Below, piece by piece: positions 1 through 7,104 of a stretch of 15,787 nucleotides of DNA; the first letter of the stretch is position 1; each line of letters begins with the position of its first letter. A model generated the notes under the pieces. It ran no database searches, was not told the origin of the DNA, and saw only the letters and a program-made list of their open reading frames with translations. Where the stretch lies: positions 64,001 to 79,787 of the forward strand of contig MDYQ01000131.1 in assembly GCA_003024175.1 (NCBI GenBank), in the 5' to 3' direction. A program made the translations under genes and the position numbers. This DNA comes from Planoprotostelium fungivorum. Taxonomy: Eukaryota > Evosea > Variosea > Cavosteliida > Cavosteliaceae.

Positions 1-11
1 GTGGTGGGTGA

Positions 12-95
12 TGCTACCACAGGTGGCAGCACTGGTGCCTGGGGTCTCACTGTGTCCTAGGAACTACCCCGAATGGGCAGAAATCGATCGGACAT
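12..95 (-). pseudogene. 5' fragment of the 121-aa Pro-rich gene
   Basis: Read on the minus strand from an ATG at 95, this fragment starts MSDRFLPIRG, matching MSDRFPPIRG at the start of the intact gene at 12250. A short insertion then gives a TAG at 57-59. Sequence past that stop still matches the intact first exon (the CCAGTGCTGCCACC stretch) down to about position 12, where homology ends. Later exons are absent. This is a truncated, interrupted copy carried by the inverted duplication and is not expected to make a functional protein. Confidence 0.75.
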
Positions 96-219
96 CTTGT
101 TACTGCTCTTGGCTGTTGCCGCTTCGTTATGTTGCAAACAAGTGCAGAAGCATAGCTCAATCTCTTGCTTGTTACCGTGCGATGACGCGGTCGACGTTTG
201 TCTGCATGTCACGCTCAGA

Positions 220-399
220 GCGCATTCCTTGGTACTCTGAGCAGGTGCTATGCTGAAGGAGTGATGGAGCATGCCCTTGTTAAAGTTACACATGTGACAA
301 CTGACAAAACAGAGAAGCTGCGCTCATTCCTTACTGCCGTGAGAAGGCGTTATACTGCGGGATGGATGGAGCGTGCAGGTGTTAAAGACACAGATCTGA
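220..399. repeat. Degenerate tandem duplication inside copy A
   Basis: Two units, 220-298 and 320-399, share an ordered series of blocks: GCGC(T)CATTCCTT, a TATGCTG/TATACTG block, GATGGAGC(A/G)TGC, TTAAAG and a final TGA. They look like an old tandem duplication of about 80 bp. Copy B keeps the equivalent of the first unit, but most of the second is missing between CTTTA and CAGCTTCTCT near 12028. No coding function is seen. Confidence 0.55.
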
Positions 400-460
400 T
401 GGAGGAAGATGATGGGATAAAAACAGCTCGCCAGGCTGCGGCATACTGAGCGTGTGATCT

Positions 461-480
461 GTCACAGCTGTTGCTGTGAC
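461..480. repeat. 20-bp hairpin-forming palindrome (copy A)
   Basis: GTCACAG and CTGTGAC flank a 6-base loop, giving a perfect 7-bp stem. The same stem, with the loop reverse-complemented as expected, occurs in copy B at 11931-11950. Its preservation in both copies may only reflect shared ancestry. No function can be assigned. Confidence 0.6.
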
Positions 481-655
481 GCTTGCTCACATCCCGCTGT
501 CGGACATCTTGCAGATCTCCCTCCCTATATCCTCGAACAAACTGTAGTGGCTGAGAAACTCTACAGAACGATGGAACTGTCATCCTCTATAAATCTATAG
601 GGAATACACAAGCACTTGAGGATAAATCTCTGTCTTCAAGTTTCGCAGACACGAC

Positions 656-1105
656 GTGGATACACACGTGCGCTCAGGTGCAGGAGATCACGTTCATCTT
701 TCTCTTCTTTGCTCTGACTTTCGACTATACCCAGATGCTAAGACAAGTATACTTCCACCCCAACAACAAAGTTCGACTTCTTTATTCTCAACGGCTACGA
801 CGTTTCTCATGACACGAACCACCAACACCTCTTCATCTCTTCATCGCTCGCCACCGCGAAACCCTCCAGAGCATTCTGTCCCGCACTCCCTGCCCGACTT
901 GGTTGCCGATGGCATGGAGGAAGTAACCGTAGTCCAAGTGGATCGAGTTCAGCAGCCGCTGGATGGGTATCGTGTTCATGGCCAGAGAGTTTACCATCTT
1001 CTCCTTGTCCATCTTCGTCTCCTCTTGCAAGAGTCCTCTTTCATTCAGAATGGACACGAGAGGTGCGGTGATGTCCTTCGAGGATCTGATGGTGCCCTTC
1101 GGTGA
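656..1105 (+). other. Open frame in the duplicated spacer, probably non-coding
   Basis: This is a 149-codon open frame on the plus strand of copy A. Part of it (about residues 5-45) is also open in copy B on the minus strand, around 11610-11740. Differences between the copies in this frame are mostly amino-acid changing (Gly/Asp, Leu/Pro, Arg/Gln, Tyr/Asp, Ser/Thr), which argues against selection on the protein. The composition is low-complexity and no domain is recognisable. The frame also spans the approximately 240-bp block not shared with copy B. Confidence 0.25.
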
Positions 1106-1166
1106 TTTGTGATTGTCCCCCAAAGATATTACCGTGATGATCGGCCTCTTCGTGATGGATGAAGGG
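1045..1166 (-). pseudogene. Fragment of the NF-YC His-rich last exon
   Basis: On the minus strand from 1166 the frame reads [18 protein letters not shown] and on into the [12 protein letters not shown] repeat. This matches NF-YC residues encoded at 11136-11235 apart from a Val-to-Ala change. Homology is lost near 1075 and the frame stops at 1045-1047. The histone-fold exons are absent. It is an exon fragment carried by the inverted duplication, at the opposite end from the 121-aa gene fragment. Confidence 0.75.
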
Positions 1167-1267
1167 TCTTTTCTGTATTTTATTGTTTGAGATGAGAAGA
1201 TGATGAGATGGTGAATGTCCTCAAGGAATGGCAGAAAGACATGTGAAGTAAGTGATGCATCATTTAT
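1167..1267. other. Short intergenic segment
   Basis: This lies between the edge of the duplicated block and the stop codon of Nup85. On the minus strand it would be the Nup85 3' flank. It contains the Nup85 AATAAA at its right edge and a TTTATTG-rich patch near 1180. No coding or RNA feature is seen. Confidence 0.5.
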
Positions 1268-1268
1268 T
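1263..1268 (-). terminator. AATAAA poly(A) signal overlapping the Nup85 stop codon
   Basis: On the minus strand the last codons read GGT TGA immediately followed by ATAAA, so the final A of the stop is the first A of AATAAA. This supports the last small Nup85 exon, because it puts a canonical cleavage signal at the stop codon. Confidence 0.65.
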
Positions 1269-3404
1269 CAACCCAAAATACTCTCTTCCATCATCTCGTT
1301 CAACATCGTGAGAACCCTATCTCCGTCAGCCATCTACAACTTGCCACTCCACTCACTCCACCGACGGTGATGACGTCACGAGGGACAACTGATAAGACAC
1401 GTGCAGCTTCTGCACGCTCTCTATGGACAAGGAGACTTCCCCTCCCTTCACGTTGTAGAGGAGAGTCGGCAGGAGAGAAGGATAAGCCTCTAAGAACTCG
1501 GGCTCGCGGCTGCAGGCGTCCAGCAGACCCTTGACCATCTCGGAATTCCACTTTTCATCGGAATCTCCACCACTCTCCCGGTTGTAGAGCGTCGAAAATT
1601 CGGCGAGAAAGTGGAGGTGCTTCAAATTGCGGTCGATGTCGCGGCCATCTACAACGCCGGCGATGGCGACGAGTTTTCCGTGAGATTTCGACTCGTCAGA
1701 CTGGAGGCCGTGGAGGATATGGTTGAGAATGGTTTTGGATAGACCATCGACGTAATCTCTTCTCGCGGGGTCTTCGGTGAAAACAGAGAGAAAATTCAAG
1801 ATGGACAGGACGGCTCCACCGTATTCTTCCCGCGCGATTTTTCTGGGAGATGTCAACGAAAAATGGCGGGAAAATGGTTTACCTCTTGATGTAAGAGCGG
1901 TAGATTCCCTCTTTGATTTCTTTCAAGTGCAGCTCGTCACATTCTTTCATCAATTTCGAAAACTTCCTCTCGTCTCCGGGCTCGATGCGATCGACGATCT
2001 ACAACGAGACGTTCAGAGGATCTCACCATCTACAACGAGTCACCTCGAGGGTGTGGTGCAGGCCGGTGATGTTGCAGAAGGATTGATAGCCAATGCAGAT
2101 CTCCCACATAGATCGATCGACGACAATCTGTCCCGCATATTCCAGCAAGAAGAAGACTCTCAAGTCTCTATCCTCCTCCCTACAATCATTTCAGCTCATC
2201 TACAACCCGCCGAGATCGATCCTGTGATCCTTCTGATCACGTGACTCACAGATAGTAGCTGCTGATCCTCTGTGCTTTGAAGAGTAGATCGGTCATGTGT
2301 GCCACCAACCAGTAGGAGGAAAAGTAAGCGTAACACTGCAACATGGCGCTCGCGGCGTCCAATTGCATGATGGAGATGTAGATCTCGTCGGTAGGTGTGA
2401 GATCACTGAAGTAGTGTGTACTCGTCTCGACCAAGCTAGTCATCCTCTCTCGGTCGACGTCTGGTTGTTGGTACAATATCTTGGCCATCACGAGCTCGTA
2501 CCAACTGTTCGAGACCTCCAAGAGGGTGTTCTCATCACCCAGCATGATGTGCAGGATCTTGGATAGGTGTTGATCCTTCTCTGATTGGATGGCGAGTTGA
2601 CAGTCATCGTGCCAGTCGTTGAAGTGTTGGACGAGTTGGACGGGGTCGATGCGGTGATCAAACTCGGAGGTGAGATCGGGATCGGGGATGCTTGGATACT
2701 GCAAGATGAAAGATGAGATCTTTTCGGTGTTCTGTGACTCGTACAGAGATAAGAGGCTCGCGGCATCTCCGAATTGTCCGTTCAAGAGGAGACTGGATGA
2801 GTTCAGAGGATGCATGATGATTTCATATCACCGTGCGATGGTATCCCAGAAGTCTGGATGAGAAGAAGGAGATGATCTCTGTTGGATTTCGGTGATGGTC
2901 TTTTGCATTTGTCTACCTGTGGACATGATCAGAAGATGTAGAGACACACGATGCATCACATTCGTGCTCTAAGAACCACTGTGTGAGTTGTGCGACGAGA
3001 TTGTCTCCCGTGTTGATCAGGAAGATCTCTGCAAGATGCCACACCGAATTTGTCTCTAAGAAGGCGGTCACCTCCTTATCTGTTGCGTTCTCTGAGATCA
3101 GGTGTTGTTCCATGTATCTTTGATATTGCGTTCGATATCCATCGCTGGATAAGAGGAGATTGTGCTCGAGTTGAAATGCCTCTCCTTCCTGGCATGTTCT
3201 CTGCAGTTTCATGAAGTGAACATAGCTCTCTGCTATGAGCTGCAACGAGTGAGTTGAAATGGGAGGAGAAGCATGAATCACCCTAGAAACAGAATCTGAT
3301 GCAATGTTCCATCGAATTGGCTTCTGTTTCGGAGGTAGGATCAATTCGTCCCCTATTCCCCATAGAAAATGTCCCTTGGTTTGTATGGCATGGTGTTCCG
3401 TCAT
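1268..3404 (-). CDS. NUP85: Nucleoporin Nup85, 7 exons, 617 aa
   Basis: Alpha-helical scaffold subunit of the Y-shaped Nup107-160 complex, which builds the nuclear pore coat; this role is known for the family. Exons: 2960-3404, 2832-2916, 2250-2792, 2044-2179, 1883-1998, 1380-1842, 1268-1333. All phases fit and the total is 1854 nt. Recognisable landmarks are the N-terminal WGIGDEL block near residue 15, VWHLAEIFLINTG near 120, the YWLVAHMTDLLFKAQ signature typical of Nup85 near 340, FFLLEYAG-VDRSMWEIC near 370, and HFLAEFSTLYNRE near 520. Human Nup85 is about 656 aa, so the length is normal. The start is the first in-frame ATG before the conserved N-terminus. The final exon (MADGDRVLTMLNEMM) is inferred from a GTGACG donor and TTGTAG acceptor. 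Without it the frame would stop at 1353. The next gene upstream on the same strand ends only 84 bp away. Confidence 0.88.
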
Positions 3405-3487
3405 ATCTTTCAATGGGCGATCGCAGTGATCTGATCTTTCCCTCCCAACCGAAAATTCAAAAAAGGAATTAAAACATCGGCTTCACA

Positions 3488-3493
3488 TTTATT
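3488..3493 (-). terminator. AATAAA overlapping the stop of the 547-aa gene
   Basis: On the minus strand the end reads GCA GAA TAA ATG, so AATAAA spans the last two bases of the Glu codon, the TAA stop and one base beyond. It falls in the 84-bp gap before the Nup85 start and supports separate transcripts. Confidence 0.6.
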
Positions 3494-5611
3494 CTGCTTT
3501 CCCCTCCGGCAGCAACTCCTTCAGCAACTGCTTGAAGGCAACAATCTTGTTCCTGTTCTTCTCCTCTAAAGCTGTCATCCCTTGTGCCTCCATCGGTGTC
3601 TGAATCGTTCAGTCATCGGTGTGAAATCATCCGTCAATCACCTTCCATGTCTGAGTCATCTCCCTCACCTCTGCGATGACCGAATTGAGGAGAGAGTCTC
3701 CCCCTCTTAACACCTGACATCCTTCAACACTCATTCTCTTCATTCACTCACCTTCTTCCCCTTCTCAGTGGAAGAGAAAGCCTTCAAGAGTGCCAGGGCC
3801 CTCATCATCCTCCTCATGGCATCCGTCTTCTCCTTCCATTCGCCAGCGACCACGTCTAACAGATCTTTACCTAACCAATGGTCTGTACCTCCTCTATCGA
3901 TACAACTCTCACCTGCCGATTGAAGGTAAGCCTGAGCTTGGTCTGCCCCAGCGGCGTGTGCATACCAGACGAGATTCCACCCCAATAGAAACAAGTGAGT
4001 GTCTTGAACTTGGTTCTCGTTCAGTAGTTGTAAGAAACCTTCCGTGGTCTTGATGTTGGACGTCAGAGAGGAAGAGCGGAGACACAGGAGGGGTAGGACG
4101 TCGAAATCGGAAGACAAGTGTAGCTGTGAGATGTCTGTCAGTTCCTTCAAATCGGGTCGTGGACAGATCTGGCTCGTTGTAGATGGATGAAAGGAGGATG
4201 AATTGTAGAACGAAGGAGAAAATCACCCGATTGATGTGATAGATGTAAGACACGGAGAGAGAAGAGAAGAGCCCCGTAGATTGCAGATGCTTCGCCACGT
4301 CACCCGTCTTGTACTTGGAGTAGAATTCGCAGATATGTAGAATCTGCGAATGCGTCAGGGAGGGTCGCTCGTTGTGGTCACCTGAGACAGACCCTGAAGA
4401 GCTTCCGTTGTCTCAGTCTCCTGAGTTTTCAATGAGTTTTCAATGATTTCGTTCGTCGGCTCACTCCATAGCGCTTCACTTCAGAATCGAAGATTTTGAA
4501 AGAACTTTCGATCTGCTCGATGATGCATGCGATGATGGGTTTGGACTTTATGTCTTGGGTGCAAAGTGTGGACAATGTCAACATCAGTGTCTGTGCATCG
4601 CTCAACAATCTCAAAACTCGAATATCGGTGAATGTTCCTTAGATCATCGACACATCGATGATCATGATGATTGTGATGATGGTGACCGAAATTCCAAACA
4701 TCGACATAACTCACTTGAATTCTCCAAAGTTGGTCTTTTGCCTTTAAAAATTGAACGAGGGGAGGTAAGAGAGAAGGTGTAGACTTTTGATGGACCAACA
4801 TTCGATCTTTGATCAACAGAATGGGTTGGGAGGAAACATTCTGAATGGACTTCTCTTCATGTGCTTCTGTCAATGTTGAAATCGAGATGAGATCATCTGT
4901 TGATGTCATCGAACATCAAGTGATGATTAGAATGCACCTAAGATGTAGAACGGTCCAGGTGTCCAGACAGAATCGGTATCGATGTTATCGTATCTGTTGT
5001 TTCGTCAGATATGCAACGAATGGACTCGATCATCACCTCACAAACATTAGGATGTCCTCCAGTTTTTTCCACACACTATCCGTTGTGGAGTCTGAATTTT
5101 CACATTGATATTCTTTCAGTCTATCACTCAATTGTTGCTCGTTTAATCTGTGTAAGATCAGGTGACCGCCATCATTTTGCATGCTGTTTACGTCAGGAGG
5201 TGTCGAGGTGTTTTGACAAAGAGTATGGCTGCTAATTTTCTGTAACTGTCTGTGCTCGAACTACCTGCGAATCGGTGAGCAGATATGGGGACGACATTCG
5301 TACCTGAATCTTGTGACTTCTTCGCACTGTTATATTCTACACCACAGAAGAAAGACCTGATCCCATTCAGATGGGCATCGAGCCTATCAACACCTCTTGA
5401 GTGGGTAGCTCGGAGACGATTGCGACATCTGTTTCAGAAGATCATCGGTGAATGCATTCAGATCCTCCTCGTTGACGAGTGGGAAGTCTAGATTGAGTTC
5501 ATCGTACGTTTGTTGTGTCGTTTTCTTCTTCTTTCTACTGGGATCTGTGAGTTCCTCGCGAGATATACTCTTCAGTTGATTGATGAAGTCGCTGTAACTG
5601 ATGTCTGACAT
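3489..5611 (-). CDS. Unrecognised helical protein, 12 exons, 547 aa
   Basis: I cannot name the family. Exons: 5427-5611, 5304-5383, 5192-5264, 5037-5147, 4938-4993, 4687-4896, 4465-4637, 4382-4420, 4227-4343, 3752-4168, 3642-3713, 3489-3599. Phases agree throughout and total 1644 nt. The N-terminus is acidic with a KKKK patch (residues 40-43). The middle is rich in Leu/Ile heptad-like helices (for example IIACIIEQIESSFKIFD). The end is charged and helical (KIVAFKQLLKELLPEGKAE). There is no signal peptide, membrane segment or catalytic motif. An in-frame ATG at 5650 could add 13 residues. Exon 10 contains a 30-nt GTGAG...CAG segment (3883-3912) with no stop that I read through. The exon 6 donor (GTCACC) and exon 1 donor (GTCGCA) are non-ideal and chosen for frame. 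The look is of a scaffold or tethering subunit, but that is a guess. Confidence 0.7.
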
Positions 5612-5672
5612 GTCGATGTGATCACAATCGCGATGCGGAATATTCATCACCCCGATGAATTCAATTCAATCT

Positions 5673-6027
5673 TCAAAATCCAAAATAGGAGCAGTCCCGA
5701 CAGTCTCGCAAGCAGCCACACTGATTTCTCTCAGGGGGTCCTGTATACACTTCCGCGCTCTTGTTCTTCATAGAAGTCACCTTATTACAAGAATATCGCT
5801 GGGTCCTCGCAGTGAAGGTGTTCTGTGTCTTCCATCCGTGAACCGTCGTAATAATACTTTGCGATTTTGTTCCTCCCACGCGACTCATCAGCTCATGATC
5901 ATGAAGGTTCGACGGAGTATGTGGAAGCTACTCGCGAGATGACACTTGTCTCCACCAGCCTCTTTTCGTTCTCTCATTGGATGAACACTGAACCACCATC
6001 GAGGTCACCTGCGGCTACATGGTCCAT
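5673..6027 (-). CDS. Possible small gene with Cys-rich tail, 81 aa
   Basis: This is a tentative three-exon model: 6009-6027, a 16-nt microexon 5946-5961, and 5673-5883. Together they give 246 nt with matching phases. Most of the product comes from the last exon, an open frame ending NQCGCLRDCRDCSYFGF, with four closely spaced Cys. No family is recognised and there is no signal peptide. The stop lies only 61 bp before the start of the next minus-strand gene, similar to the 84-bp gap seen at Nup85. The alternative is that the stretch is upstream, non-coding sequence for the flanking divergent genes. The microexon makes the model weak. Confidence 0.28.
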
Positions 6028-6090
6028 CTCTATCCTCTCAACTTCTGAGGACAAAAAACTTACAGGATGTTAACGTCGGATAGAAAGAGG

Positions 6091-6107
6091 ACAATATAAT
6101 AATTATC
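6091..6107. promoter_or_regulatory. AT-rich TATA-like element upstream of the Ras gene
   Basis: CAATATAATAATTATCC lies about 100 bp before the Ras ATG at 6206 and about 65 bp outside the possible minus-strand start at 6027. It is the most TATA-like patch in the 5612-6205 spacer and could serve either direction. It is assigned on composition only. Confidence 0.35.
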
Positions 6108-6205
6108 CTCCGAACCTGTTTGACAGAGGGATTCGGAGCATTATCGCGCTGTTTGACATCGAGAGCTAGCAGGGTACTGCCAACGAGCGCATCATCGCGA
6201 GAGAC

Positions 6206-6968
6206 ATGATATACAAGCTCGTCATTCTTGGAGATGGTGGTGTGGGTGAGTGCTCTGGATCCAATTAGTACGGGGTATCTCTAAATGTGAGATAGGAAAG
6301 AGTGCATTGACCCTGCAACTGACGCAGAATCATTTCTTAAACGAGTGAGAGATCGTGGTATCAATTATCTAATCGATCTAGGTATGACCCAACCATCGAG
6401 AACACATACCGAAAGAATCTGCTGGTGGACGATGAAGTCGTTCTCGCCGAGCTGTTAGATACAGCCGGGCAAGAAGAGTTTTCCATTATCCTGGACCCAT
6501 ACATCCGCTCGGGGGAGGTAATCCTTATCGGGCGTTCCTATGATTGAATCCTTACAGGGTTTCCTCATTGTCTATAGCGTCATCGCAGAGGCAACGTTCG
6601 AGAAGGCTCGAGCTCTCTATAAGAAGGTAGTCTATGTCAAAAACGATGAAACACCTCCGGTAGTCATCGTTGGCAACAAGGTAGATCTAGAGAGAGACAG
6701 AGAGGTCTCTACGACAGACGGCAGAGACTTTGCTGCCAGCATGAACGCACCGTTCTTCGAAGCATCAGGTGTTCATTAATCGATTCACCATCTATACCAT
6801 CTGACTCGATGGACAGCGAAGGCGAGGATCAACGTAGAGGATTGTTACATAGAGCTAGTCCGACAGATCAAAAAGAAGAGGATGCAGATGTCCGATGAAT
6901 CCGCACCAGTACCAGCAGACACTCCAAAACCCATCAGCGAGAAGAAAGGCTGCTGTGTAATCTCATAA
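6206..6968 (+). CDS. Ras-family small GTPase with CAAX box, 5 exons, 195 aa
   Basis: A membrane-attached GTP/GDP switch protein. Exons: 6206-6245, 6296-6344, 6382-6517, 6558-6768, 6817-6968 (588 nt; introns 37-50 nt). All G motifs are present: P-loop GDGGVGKSAL (residues 9-18), switch I/effector YDPTIENTY (31-39), DTAGQEEFS (56-64), NKVD (115-118) and EASAK (143-147). The residues equivalent to Ras Gly12, Gly13 and Gln61 are intact, so GTPase activity is expected. Ras Ala11 is Asp here. The effector loop and SGEGFLIVYSV place it in the Ras/Rap branch rather than Rho, Rab or Arf. It ends GCCVIS: Cys192 is the CAAX cysteine, Ser at the end favours farnesylation, and adjacent Cys191 might be palmitoylated. 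The last intron splits Ser-Ala of the G5 motif. It is convergent with dynamin. Confidence 0.93.
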
Positions 6969-7024
6969 ATTGTACACTTCAACACATTCATCAGCACGGA
7001 CATCTATCGAACACGGTTCATCCA

Positions 7025-7030
7025 TTTATT
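7025..7030 (-). terminator. AATAAA poly(A) signal of dynamin
   Basis: Read on the minus strand, AATAAA occurs 74 nt after the dynamin stop codon. It is the first canonical signal downstream. Confidence 0.6.
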
Positions 7031-7034
7031 CAAA

Positions 7035-7040
7035 ATTAAA
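7035..7040 (+). terminator. ATTAAA, candidate poly(A) signal of the Ras gene
   Basis: ATTAAA, the commonest variant of the signal, lies 66 nt after the Ras TAA. No AATAAA occurs nearer on this strand. Confidence 0.4.
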
Positions 7041-7104
7041 CTTGAAATTCTCTGACCTGTTCTTCCATCAGAACCATCATCATCGAGATCCCATCACACG
7101 ATCA

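Larger units (their letters stand above)
12..1166 (-). repeat. Inverted segmental duplication, copy A (partner 11136-12325)
   Basis: The reverse complement of this stretch aligns over almost its whole length with 11136-12325 on the plus strand, so the two form inverted repeats about 10 kb apart. In the NF-YC to 121-aa-gene direction, copy A contains the end of the NF-YC last exon, its AATAAA, the intergenic spacer and the first codons of the 121-aa gene. Identity is high by eye but broken by indels. About 240 bp of unrelated sequence (roughly 830-1075) replaces the end of the NF-YC exon. A spacer segment near 320-399 is missing from copy B. Nine extra bases lie near 760. Homology stops abruptly near 12 and 1166. 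Since copy B holds intact genes and copy A only fragments, A is probably the derived copy. Confidence 0.9.
6969..7104. other. Overlapping 3' ends of Ras (+) and dynamin (-)
   Basis: Only 136 bp separate the two stop codons. A minus-strand AATAAA at 7025-7030 (for dynamin) and a plus-strand ATTAAA at 7035-7040 (a candidate for Ras) lie back to back. Each signal lies beyond the other transcript's signal, so the two 3' UTRs should overlap by some tens of bases. Confidence 0.55.

Noticed and set aside
588-594. TATAAAT in copy A as a promoter
   Set aside because: The equivalent site in copy B has lost the TATA core and no supported gene follows on the plus strand.
656-1105. 149-codon plus-strand ORF in copy A as a real gene
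   Set aside because: The matching frame in copy B differs mostly by amino-acid-changing substitutions and the ORF crosses a block absent from copy B. No domain is visible.
1353-1379. Nup85 ending at the TGA at 1353
   Set aside because: A splice from CTC to ATGGCTGAC gives a helical C-terminus and a stop fused to AATAAA. This fits better, though transcript proof is lacking.
1650-1675. Another intron in Nup85 ending at the TTGTAG near 1655
   Set aside because: No upstream GT donor has the phase needed and the frame is open through it (GVVDGRD).
1777-2244. 155-codon plus-strand ORF opposite Nup85
   Set aside because: It is a shadow of Nup85 exons and introns on the other strand. The minus strand has clear family conservation and consistent splicing.
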